A stretch of DNA of 13,105 nucleotides from Acidobacteriota bacterium. Lineage in GTDB: Bacteria > Acidobacteriota > Vicinamibacteria > Vicinamibacterales > UBA8438. The notes below the pieces were generated by a model. That model had not been told where the DNA came from and did no database searches. It saw nothing but the letters and a program-made list of their open reading frames with translations. A program made the translations under genes and the position numbers. Below, piece by piece: positions 7,767 through 13,105 of the stretch (position 1 is the first letter of the stretch; the number at the start of each line of letters is the position of its first letter). The stretch spans positions 1-13,105 of the forward strand of contig WTGR01000075.1 of NCBI GenBank assembly GCA_011523485.1, given 5' to 3'.

Positions 7767-10304
7767 ATGAACCGAATCGTGACGCAAGCACTGGATGCGC
7801 CGGGCACTGAAGCAGGGACGATGAGGAAGGGTCTGCGCCTTGCGGTTCGAGGTTTCCTGGCGCTCGCCGCGCTCCTCACCGTCACGATCACGGCGACGTC
7901 CGCCACCATGCTCTACAACTCCGCCCTCGCCCTGCGCGACGAGGCGGAAGCGTCCGCGGTCCATCTGGCCGAGCTCCTGTCGGCGAGCTTCGCCGACATG
8001 GGCGAGATCTCGCTGGCCAACGTCGCCCGGACCCTCGACGCGACGCTCGACGACCAGATGATCGCGCAGGCCCGTCTGGCCGCCCACCTCGTCGCCGCGG
8101 CGGAGGAGGCGGGGCAGGACCCCCCGCGCATCATCGAGACCCTCGACGCCATCGTGGCGAGCACCGTCCTCGACGAGTTCTGGATTACCGACAGCGTCGG
8201 ATTCTCGTACCTGACCAACGTGCGCGACGAGGCCGGCGCGCTCGTGCCGTTCCGGTTCGACCCCGATCCGACCGTGCAGCCGCAGGCGTCGAAGTTCTAC
8301 GTGCTGCTGGGATCGGACGTCGACGACGTGATCACGCAGCCCGCCCAGGTGCGGGAGATCGACCAGGAGGTCTACAAGTACGTCGGGGTCGGCGGCGTCG
8401 ATCAGGAGCGGATCGTGCAGATCGGCAATGCGCTGGTCTTCGGCGAGCAGGAGATTCTGACCAACGTCTACGCGACCGAGCGCGCCGACGTGTCGGCCGT
8501 GGTGGAGGGGATCGTCGGCCAGCAGATGCTGGTGCAGGCAACCATCGTGGGGCACTTCGTGGCCGCGGCGGAGGAGGCGGCGTGGCCGGTCGAGGAAATC
8601 GAGGGACGCCTGCGGCGCATCGTCGGCTCGACCGTCATCGGCGAGATCCGGGTGGTGAATCCGGACGGTTCGGTGGCCTATTCCACCCTGCTGCCGCCGC
8701 TGGCGGGCGGAGCCGCCGCCGGCGTGCCGCATGCCGGCGATCTCGCTCCGCTTCTCGAGGGCGCCGAGCGCAGCGTGGAGCTCGCGACCGCGCCGCGCGC
8801 TTCGGACGGACAGGTCTACAAGTACGTGGCGGTTGCCGGCGCCGGCTCGCCGCGGGTCGTGCAGGTCGGCATTCCCATCGAGGGCAGCTCGGGCAACCTG
8901 CTTTATTCGGTATACCAGCGCGAGGCGGACCTGCTGGTCCGGTCACGCAACCTGGAGGCGCTCTGGGTCGTCAATCTCGACCGCGAGCTGGCGGCGGCCG
9001 CGCCGCGGGCCGGACAGGCGGCGGCCGGGACGGTGGATGCCGCCGGGGCCTTCGCGCGCCGGGCCGAGACGGTCGTCGGACGGGCCATGGAGCAGGGGCA
9101 GGTGGTCAGCGAGACCAGCCTCAGCCTGTTGTCGCCCGCGGACCGCGGCATCTGGGTCGCCTCGCCGATCATCAACGCCGGCGGCATCCCGATCGGCGGC
9201 CTCGCCCTCGCCGTGAGCCTGGACGACATCGCCAACAGCGTCCAGGCGGAGGCCAGGAACACCACCCTGATCGCCTTCGTCCTGCTCGGCTTCACCGCCG
9301 CCGCCGCCCTCTGGGGCACGCGGTGGCTCACGCAACCCATCGAGGCGATCGCCGCGGCGGCCCGTCAGGTCGAGATGGGCAGGCAGCCGGACGAGGGCCC
9401 GATGGCAACCGTGATGAAGCGCACGGACGAACTGGGCAGTCTGGCGCGGGTGTTCGAGGCCATGACGGTGCAGGTCTTCAACCGCGAAGAGCAGCTCGAG
9501 ATGATGGTCGCGGCGCGCACCGACGAGCTTCAGCAGAGCAACCGCAGCCTGCGCCTCGCCCAGCAGGCGCTGGAGCAGGATCTGGAGATGGCCAAGGTGG
9601 TGCAGGCCGCGCTGGTCCGCGAAGGGAACGTGGATCTCGGCGGCTTCGCGGCCTACGCCAGGATGACGCCTGCGCAGCAGGTGGGCGGCGACTTCGTCGA
9701 CGTGCTCGAGCCGTCCGGCGGCAAGCTCTTCTTCACCGTCTGCGACGTCTCCGGCAAGGGGGTTGCGGCGGCGCTGTTCATGGCGGCTTCGCAGGGTGCG
9801 ATCAACGCGGCGGCTTCCGAGAGCCAGAGCGGTGACGTCGGCGCCATCGCCACCGAAGCCAACCGCCGCCTCTGCGCCGAGAACCCGATGGGGCTGTTCG
9901 TTACCGGCGTGCTCGCCATCGTGGATCTGGAGCGGGCCGTCATGGAGTACGTCTGCGCCGGGCACGAGCCCGCGTTTCTCGTGGCCGGCGACGATTCGCG
10001 GCGGCCGCTCCCGATGACCGGCGGGGTGGCGATGGGCGTGCTCGACGATTTTCGGTACGAGAGCCGCAAGCAGAAGCTGGCTCCCGGCGAGGCGCTGTTT
10101 CTCTATACGGACGGCCTGACCGACGCGGTGAATCTGACCGGCGAGCTGTTCGGCAAGGAACGGCTGGAAGCGACGCTCGACGGCGCGTCGGCGCGCTCTC
10201 CCGAGGAGATCGTGGATCACGTGTGGAGCGAGATCGGCACGTACTCCGCCGGCGCTCCCGCCGCCGACGACATGACCTGCCTGGTGCTGCGGCGGCGCCG
10301 GTGA
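7767..10304 (+). CDS. Membrane-anchored SpoIIE/RsbU-type PP2C phosphatase with duplicated sensor region
   Basis: An 845-residue signalling phosphatase. TM1 lies at about 28-50 and TM2 at about 499-517, enclosing a roughly 450-residue extracytoplasmic sensor. A HAMP linker (about 518-572) and a coiled coil (about 572-615, EEQLEMMVAARTDELQQSN) lead to the PP2C/SpoIIE domain (about 620-843). Its metal-binding motifs are all intact: GGDFVD (640-645), CDVSGKG (659-665), AGHEPAF (731-737), YTDGLTDA (780-787) and ADDMT (833-837). It should therefore be active on phosphoserine of STAS antagonists. The sensor holds two related Cache/PAS-like units (about 96-222 and 251-371), sharing HLVAAAEEA/HFVAAAEEA and VYKYVxVxG...RxVQxG. 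A third segment (about 393-488) may be another partial unit. The start at 7767 has GGGAG six bases upstream; ATG 7821 is a weaker alternative. The two kinase/antagonist pairs downstream are its obvious partners. Ligand unknown. Confidence 0.92.
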   Translation: MNRIVTQALDAPGTEAGTMRKGLRLAVRGFLALAALLTVTITATSATMLYNSALALRDEAEASAVHLAELLSASFADMGEISLANVARTLDATLDDQMIAQARLAAHLVAAAEEAGQDPPRIIETLDAIVASTVLDEFWITDSVGFSYLTNVRDEAGALVPFRFDPDPTVQPQASKFYVLLGSDVDDVITQPAQVREIDQEVYKYVGVGGVDQERIVQIGNALVFGEQEILTNVYATERADVSAVVEGIVGQQMLVQATIVGHFVAAAEEAAWPVEEIEGRLRRIVGSTVIGEIRVVNPDGSVAYSTLLPPLAGGAAAGVPHAGDLAPLLEGAERSVELATAPRASDGQVYKYVAVAGAGSPRVVQVGIPIEGSSGNLLYSVYQREADLLVRSRNLEALWVVNLDRELAAAAPRAGQAAAGTVDAAGAFARRAETVVGRAMEQGQVVSETSLSLLSPADRGIWVASPIINAGGIPIGGLALAVSLDDIANSVQAEARNTTLIAFVLLGFTAAAALWGTRWLTQPIEAIAAAARQVEMGRQPDEGPMATVMKRTDELGSLARVFEAMTVQVFNREEQLEMMVAARTDELQQSNRSLRLAQQALEQDLEMAKVVQAALVREGNVDLGGFAAYARMTPAQQVGGDFVDVLEPSGGKLFFTVCDVSGKGVAAALFMAASQGAINAAASESQSGDVGAIATEANRRLCAENPMGLFVTGVLAIVDLERAVMEYVCAGHEPAFLVAGDDSRRPLPMTGGVAMGVLDDFRYESRKQKLAPGEALFLYTDGLTDAVNLTGELFGKERLEATLDGASARSPEEIVDHVWSEIGTYSAGAPAADDMTCLVLRRRR
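8052..8879 (+). repeat. Internal duplication of the phosphatase sensor domain
   Basis: Residues 96-222 and 251-371 of the phosphatase align along their length. The start is QMxxQAxxxxHxVAAAEEA, the middle is IVxSTVxxExxxxxxxGxxxxT, and the end is VYKYVxVxGxxxxRxVQxGxxx. A 19-base DNA stretch (gccgcggcggaggaggcgg) recurs at the AAAEEA segments near 8093 and 8563. The rest has diverged, indicating an old tandem duplication inside the gene. Confidence 0.7.
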
Positions 10305-10328
10305 CGCCGCCCGGCGATTCGCTCGGAC

Positions 10329-10359
10329 TTGCAGCGGGCCGTTCGGAGTTTGCTAGAGT
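10329..10359 (+). promoter_or_regulatory. Possible internal promoter ahead of the first kinase gene
   Basis: TTGCAG (10329-10334) and TAGAGT (10354-10359) are 19 bases apart, in the 85-base gap after the phosphatase gene. Each matches consensus at four of six positions, but the spacing is long. A purine-rich GAGGG lies nine bases before the ATG at 10390. An internal promoter would allow kinase and antagonist to be made without the phosphatase. Confidence 0.3.
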
Positions 10360-10389
10360 ATTGCGTCGTTCGAGCGAGGGCGAGACCGC

Positions 10390-10818
10390 ATGGCCGAGGA
10401 ACTGCGCGTGACGATTCCGGCACGGCTGTCGGAAGTTCGCGAACTGTCGAGCATGGTGGAGGCGTTCGGCGACGCCAACGATCTGCCCGATCCGAAGGTG
10501 TTCGTCATCAACCTCGCGCTCGACGAGTTGATCACCAACACCGTGACGCACGGCCTCGAGGACATGGCCGATGCCGAGATCCGGATCAGGATGCGGGTCG
10601 TCGCCGGCACCCTGATTCTGGTCATGGAGGACAACGGACAGCCGTTCGATCCGACGCAGGACACGAACGCGGACGTCACGTCGTCCCTCGAAGAGCGGGC
10701 CGTCGGCGGGTTGGGTCTGCACCTGGTGAAGAGCTTTGCCGACCGCGTCTCCTACGAGTTCGTGGAAGGCCGAAACCGGTTGACCATGGAGCACGATCTC
10801 GCGAAGGCGTCGGAGTGA
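10390..10818 (+). CDS. RsbW-like serine kinase / anti-sigma-type switch protein, copy 1
   Basis: A 142-residue single-domain GHKL ATPase of the HATPase_c_2 (RsbW/SpoIIAB) class. It would phosphorylate its STAS partner on serine and hold a client protein, classically a sigma factor, when the antagonist is phosphorylated. ATP-site motifs are complete: N box NLALDELITNTVTHG (41-55, with Glu46 and Asn50), G1 box EDNGQPFDP (80-88) and G2 box GGLGLHLVK (106-114). Length is normal for a stand-alone kinase. GAGGG nine bases upstream supports the start. It lies 85 bases after the phosphatase gene and 46 bases before its STAS gene. It is about 58% identical, by hand alignment, to the second kinase at 11421-11870. 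The client is not encoded in the window. Confidence 0.92.
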   Translation: MAEELRVTIPARLSEVRELSSMVEAFGDANDLPDPKVFVINLALDELITNTVTHGLEDMADAEIRIRMRVVAGTLILVMEDNGQPFDPTQDTNADVTSSLEERAVGGLGLHLVKSFADRVSYEFVEGRNRLTMEHDLAKASE

Positions 10819-10864
10819 CGCCTCGCGGCTCGTCCGATCAACCAGACGTGCAGGTGACGAGTCT

Positions 10865-11203
10865 ATGGACATCGAAGTAGCGGAAGAGCGGGAAGGCGAG
10901 GCTCTCGTGCTCCTGCCGATCGGGCGTCTCGACAGCGCGAACGCGCGGTCGTTCGAATCCATCGTGATGGAGCGGGTCGACGGGGGCGAGCGGCATCTGG
11001 TCGTCGACTTCGGCCGCCTGAACTTCATCAGCAGCTCCGGGATGCGCGTGCTCCTGATGGCCGCGAAGAAGCTGCAGGCCGGTCAGGGAAAGCTCGTGCT
11101 GTGCGCCATGCCGGACCATATACACGAAGTTTTTCGCATCAGCGGCTTCGATCAGATCATCCCGATCCGGGACACCCGCGAGTCCGCGGTGGACGAGGCC
11201 TGA
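10865..11203 (+). CDS. STAS-domain anti-sigma antagonist (RsbV/SpoIIAA-like), copy 1
   Basis: A 112-residue single STAS domain. In partner switching the unphosphorylated form binds the RsbW-like kinase and releases its client. Phosphorylation by the kinase turns it off and the SpoIIE-type phosphatase turns it back on. The core is VLLPIGRLDSANARSFE (15-31), then HLVVDFGRLNFISSSGMRVL (44-63). The phospho-acceptor is expected to be the serine just before the glycine in SSSGM (Ser58). The C-terminal CAMPDHIHEVFRISGFDQII (80-99) is the usual final strand/helix. AGGTGA about eight bases upstream supports the start. It follows kinase copy 1 by 46 bases, so the order is kinase then antagonist, the reverse of the Bacillus rsbV-rsbW order. 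Confidence 0.93.
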   Translation: MDIEVAEEREGEALVLLPIGRLDSANARSFESIVMERVDGGERHLVVDFGRLNFISSSGMRVLLMAAKKLQAGQGKLVLCAMPDHIHEVFRISGFDQIIPIRDTRESAVDEA

Positions 11204-11420
11204 CGCTGCGGCGGACCGGCGACCCGCTTCGCTACGTTCTGCGGCGCAGGCTCCTAGCCTGAAGCGCGGGAACGTGCTGCGGCGCAAGGTCATGGAGCGG
11301 GGGGGATGGGCCGAAACGCCGAGCCTGCGAGGCGTGTCGGGGCGCAAGGCGAGCGTGGGCGGCCGCCGTTGCGCCGTCAGTCTGCGCGGCTTCGCATGGA
11401 GGGCAAGATACGTGGCTAGG
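11204..11420. other. Spacer between the two switch cassettes with small hairpins
   Basis: I see no gene in these 217 bases. They contain a perfect 6-bp hairpin CAGGCT-CCT-AGCCTG near 11248-11262 and a weaker one, ACGCC...GGCGT, near 11317-11336. Neither is followed by a T-tract. A frame is open from 11274 into the second kinase, but homology to copy 1 begins only at 11421. The spacer could hold a weak terminator or attenuator, or a promoter for the second pair. No convincing -35/-10 pair was found. Confidence 0.35.
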
Positions 11421-11870
11421 ATGGATGAACTGCGCGTTTCGCTGTCGCCGAGGCTCTCGGCGGTGCGCAGCCTGGCGCAGATGGTCGAGGAATTCGGCGA
11501 TGCCAACAAGCTGCCGGACCAGCAGGTCTACTTGATCAACCTGGCGCTCGACGAGTTGATCACGAACACGGTGAGCTACGGTCTCCGCGGGGTCGCCCGG
11601 CCCAGGATCGAAGTCGGCCTGCAGGTCCATGATTCTTCGTTGGTGCTGTCCATCGTGGACAACGGCGAGAAGTTCGATCCGACGGAGAACACGAACCCCG
11701 ATGTGTCGTCACCGGTCGACGAGAGGCCGATAGGCGGTCTGGGGCTGCACTTGATCAAGACTTTTGCGGACCGCGTGAAGTACGAGTACGTGGACGGGAA
11801 GAACCGGCTGATCCTGGAACACGATCTCACGCCGGAGGCCGCTGACGGGGCCGTCCGAGCGAAGAGGTGA
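11421..11870 (+). CDS. RsbW-like serine kinase / anti-sigma-type switch protein, copy 2
   Basis: A 149-residue GHKL kinase of the same class as copy 1. Motifs are intact: N box NLALDELITNTVSYG (40-54, Glu45 and Asn49), G1 box VDNGEKFDP (79-87) and G2 box GGLGLHLIK (105-113). The strongest differences from copy 1 lie in the middle (about 55-80) and at the ends, while the ATP site is nearly identical, so client or partner specificity may have changed. The C-terminal tail (TPEAADGAVRAKR) is longer by about seven residues. The frame is open 49 codons further upstream. I chose 11421 because the protein then starts MDELRV, matching EELRV of copy 1. No strong Shine-Dalgarno site precedes it. Only four bases separate it from the second STAS gene. 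Confidence 0.9.
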   Translation: MDELRVSLSPRLSAVRSLAQMVEEFGDANKLPDQQVYLINLALDELITNTVSYGLRGVARPRIEVGLQVHDSSLVLSIVDNGEKFDPTENTNPDVSSPVDERPIGGLGLHLIKTFADRVKYEYVDGKNRLILEHDLTPEAADGAVRAKR

Positions 11871-11874
11871 ACGG

Positions 11875-12216
11875 ATGGATATCGAAGTCGCGGAAGAACG
11901 GAACGACGAGGTGCTGGTGTTGTTGCCCGTCGGACGCCTGGACAGCGGAAACGCCCGCTCGTTCGAGTCCGTGGTCATGGATCATGTCAGCAGCGGCGAG
12001 CGGCGTCTGGTCGTCGACTTCAGCCGCCTCGACTTCATCAGCAGCTCCGGCATGCGGGTGCTGCTGATCGCGGCCAAGGCGCTCAAGGCCGGTGAGGGAA
12101 CGCTGGTGCTCTGCGCGATGAAGAACCACATCGAGGAGGTCTTCCGGATCAGCGGCTTCGACCGGATCATCCCGATCAAGGACTCCCGCGAAGCAGCCCT
12201 CGCCGCCTCCGCCTGA
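11875..12216 (+). CDS. STAS-domain anti-sigma antagonist (RsbV/SpoIIAA-like), copy 2
   Basis: A 113-residue STAS domain, about 74% identical to copy 1, starting with the same MDIEVAEER. The expected phospho-acceptor Ser58 in FISSSGMRVLL is conserved, as is RISGFDxIIPI near the C-terminus. Differences cluster at residues 35-40 (MDHVSS against MERVDG) and in the last ten residues. AGAGGTGA a few bases before the ATG is a good ribosome binding site that overlaps the stop of kinase copy 2, indicating coupled translation. Given the intact serine it should take part in the same phosphorylation cycle and could be a substrate of the same phosphatase. Cross-binding between the two kinases and two antagonists is possible but cannot be read from sequence. 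Confidence 0.93.
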   Translation: MDIEVAEERNDEVLVLLPVGRLDSGNARSFESVVMDHVSSGERRLVVDFSRLDFISSSGMRVLLIAAKALKAGEGTLVLCAMKNHIEEVFRISGFDRIIPIKDSREAALAASA

Positions 12217-12247
12217 CGCGAGGCCGCCCCGCCGCCCGCGCCTCGCG
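12217..12247. terminator. GC-rich hairpin between convergent genes, candidate terminator
   Basis: CGCGAGGC (12217-12224) and GCCTCGCG (12240-12247) form a perfect 8-bp stem with a 15-base loop, starting directly after the stop codon of STAS copy 2. The convergent LOG gene ends at 12305. There is no T-tract, so termination is inferred from stability and position only. Confidence 0.45.
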
Positions 12248-12304
12248 CCGCTCGCTCGCGCCCGTACCCCACGACAGGACCAACCGACGCGGGGCGCCGC
12301 CGCA

Positions 12305-12964
12305 TCAGGCCTCGTACGACTTGATCGCGTCCAGGATCGCCTGTTCCTCTTCTGCCCAGGCCGCCTGAATCGCCTTCAGCGCTTCCGCGGCGGAGGGCGC
12401 CTGCCTGGCGAGCAGTCGGTTCTGCGGCAGCAGCAGCCCCCGCGCCGCCGCGTGATCGAGGAACTCGAACAGGTGATCGTAGTAGCCGTCGATGTTGGCG
12501 AAGACGCACGGCTTCTCGTGCAGCTCGAGCGGCCTCTGCGACCAGCACAGGGCTTCGAGGATCTCCTCCAGGGTGCCGAAGCCGCCGGGCAGGGCGATGC
12601 AACCCTGCGACAGCTCCTGCATCAGATGCTTGCGTTCGTGCATCGTGTCGACTTCGAGGAGACGGCTGAGGCCCTCGTGGGCGAGCTCCTGGTACGACAG
12701 TTGCCGGGGCACGACTCCGGTGACGAAGCCGCCGTTCGCCAGGACGGCGCTGGCCAGAACGCCCATCAGCCCGACCCGCGCGCCGCCGTACACGAGGCCG
12801 ATGCCCTCGGCCGCCATCAGGCGGCCCAGGGCGTCGGCCTCGTCGATGTAGCGCTGCTCGCGTCCGAGGTTGCCGCCCAGGTAAACGCAGATGTGCTTGC
12901 CGCTCGGCGGTGCCGAGGGTTCTGCGTGGTTCTCGCCCGCGTCCAATGTTCCGGCGTCCGGCAT
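12305..12964 (-). CDS. LOG-family protein (cytokinin riboside 5'-monophosphate phosphoribohydrolase-like)
   Basis: A 219-residue Rossmann-fold protein of the TIGR00730/LOG family. These enzymes cleave the N-glycosidic bond of purine nucleotide 5'-monophosphates to base plus ribose 5-phosphate; plant and some bacterial members activate cytokinins. Visible signatures are ICVYLGGNLG (25-34), GLVYGGARVGLMG (56-68), MHERKHLM (108-115) and the diagnostic LPGGFGTLEE (125-134, PGGxGTxxE). Arg111 and Glu134 fit the conserved catalytic residues. Family size is normal; the first 20 residues are a polar extension. It starts 13 bases after the ammonium-transporter gene, and AGAAAGA upstream may serve as ribosome binding site, so the two are probably one operon. 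The real substrate in bacteria is often AMP or unknown; hormone production should not be assumed. Confidence 0.9.
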   Translation of the reverse strand: MPDAGTLDAGENHAEPSAPPSGKHICVYLGGNLGREQRYIDEADALGRLMAAEGIGLVYGGARVGLMGVLASAVLANGGFVTGVVPRQLSYQELAHEGLSRLLEVDTMHERKHLMQELSQGCIALPGGFGTLEEILEALCWSQRPLELHEKPCVFANIDGYYDHLFEFLDHAAARGLLLPQNRLLARQAPSAAEALKAIQAAWAEEEQAILDAIKSYEA

Positions 12965-12977
12965 TCGGCTGATCTTT

Positions 12978-13105
12978 CTAGTCCCTCTCCGGCATGAGCA
13001 CGAACTCGGGATAGGCGTCGATGCCCAGTTCCGCGACGTCCTGACCCATTTCCTCGACCTTGCGCGAGACGCGCACGCCCATCGTCTTCTCCAGGGCCAG
13101 CCACG
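12978..13105 (-). CDS. Ammonium transporter (Amt family), C-terminal end only
   Basis: The gene enters from the right edge; only the last 42 codons are present, ending at TAG 12978-12980. The translated tail reads WLALEKTMGVRVSRKVEE, then MGQDVAELGIDAYPEFVL, then MPERD. This matches the cytoplasmic C-terminal region of AmtB-type channels, where a GLRVSxEEExxGLDxxEHGxxAY pattern is conserved and controls gating and PII (GlnK) binding. The pattern VRVS...E..G.D.AE.GI.AY is directly visible. Transport of ammonium is family knowledge. Since only the tail is seen, subtype (Amt alone or a sensor fusion) cannot be judged, except that nothing follows the tail here. It lies 13 bases upstream of the LOG gene. 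Confidence 0.7.
   Translation of the reverse strand, partial: WLALEKTMGVRVSRKVEEMGQDVAELGIDAYPEFVLMPERD

Larger units (their letters stand above)
10390..12216 (+). repeat. Tandem duplication of a kinase-STAS gene pair
   Basis: The pair at 10390-11203 is repeated as 11421-12216 in the same order and direction. Hand alignment gives about 83 of 112 identical residues (74%) for the STAS proteins and about 80 of 137 (58%) for the kinases. A 217-base spacer without a recognisable gene separates the copies. The second pair is more tightly packed (4 bases between kinase and STAS, against 46). The divergence shows an old duplication kept by selection rather than a recent copy. Confidence 0.9.

Noticed and set aside
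6936..8732. Minus-strand frame of 598 codons opposite the porin and phosphatase N-terminus
   Set aside because: His/Arg/Gly-rich composition and no recognisable motif, while the opposite strand encodes well-supported proteins.
8943..10220. Minus-strand frame of 425 codons opposite the phosphatase catalytic domain
   Set aside because: Shadow of the PP2C domain, which has all its motifs on the plus strand.
11274..11420. N-terminal extension of 49 residues on the second kinase
   Set aside because: Basic, low-complexity segment absent from the paralogous first kinase, which starts at the same aligned residue as 11421.
11874..12216. Second STAS gene as a decayed copy
   Set aside because: No stop or frameshift, the phospho-acceptor serine is conserved and it has a good ribosome binding site, so it looks functional.

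Overview
The window is GC-rich, gene-dense bacterial chromosome with very short intergenic gaps. An outer-membrane porin-like protein, a Tat-exported enzyme and the general codon use point to a Gram-negative, didermic bacterium. The mix of NIPSNAP, epoxide-hydrolase-like, exported LON-domain and SpoIIE partner-switch genes resembles environmental Acidobacteriota (Vicinamibacteria-like), but no marker gene here proves that. No tRNA, rRNA, insertion sequence or CRISPR array was recognised.

Left part (1-6766). The window opens inside a rightward helicase-like reading frame. It carries a recognisable helicase core motif for about 20 codons, then loses all family similarity and stops at 194, so it looks truncated. 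A hairpin at 139-162 separates it from a long leftward series. Read in transcription order (right to left), this series is recQ (DNA helicase), a vapB-vapC toxin-antitoxin pair, an exported LON-domain protein, a Tat-exported epoxide-hydrolase-like enzyme, a small four-helix membrane protein, an exported metzincin-type zinc protease and a NIPSNAP-domain protein. Several starts have a -10-like box almost touching the ATG, suggesting leaderless or nearly leaderless mRNAs.

Right part (6945-12216). A rightward cluster begins with a Tsx-like outer-membrane beta-barrel protein. Next comes an 845-residue membrane-anchored SpoIIE/RsbU-type phosphatase with a duplicated extracytoplasmic sensor region. 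It is followed by two copies of a kinase/antagonist cassette: RsbW-like kinase, STAS antagonist, RsbW-like kinase, STAS antagonist. The natural reading is a partner-switching signalling unit. The phosphatase senses something outside the membrane, dephosphorylates one or both STAS proteins, and these then bind the kinases and free whatever the kinases hold. No sigma factor or other obvious client is encoded in the window. This duplicated, one-phosphatase/two-switch arrangement is the most interesting system here.

Right end (12305-13105). A convergent leftward pair: the C-terminal end of an AmtB-type ammonium transporter, followed 13 bases later by a LOG-family phosphoribohydrolase. A GC-rich hairpin at 12217-12247 lies between the convergent partner-switch and LOG genes.
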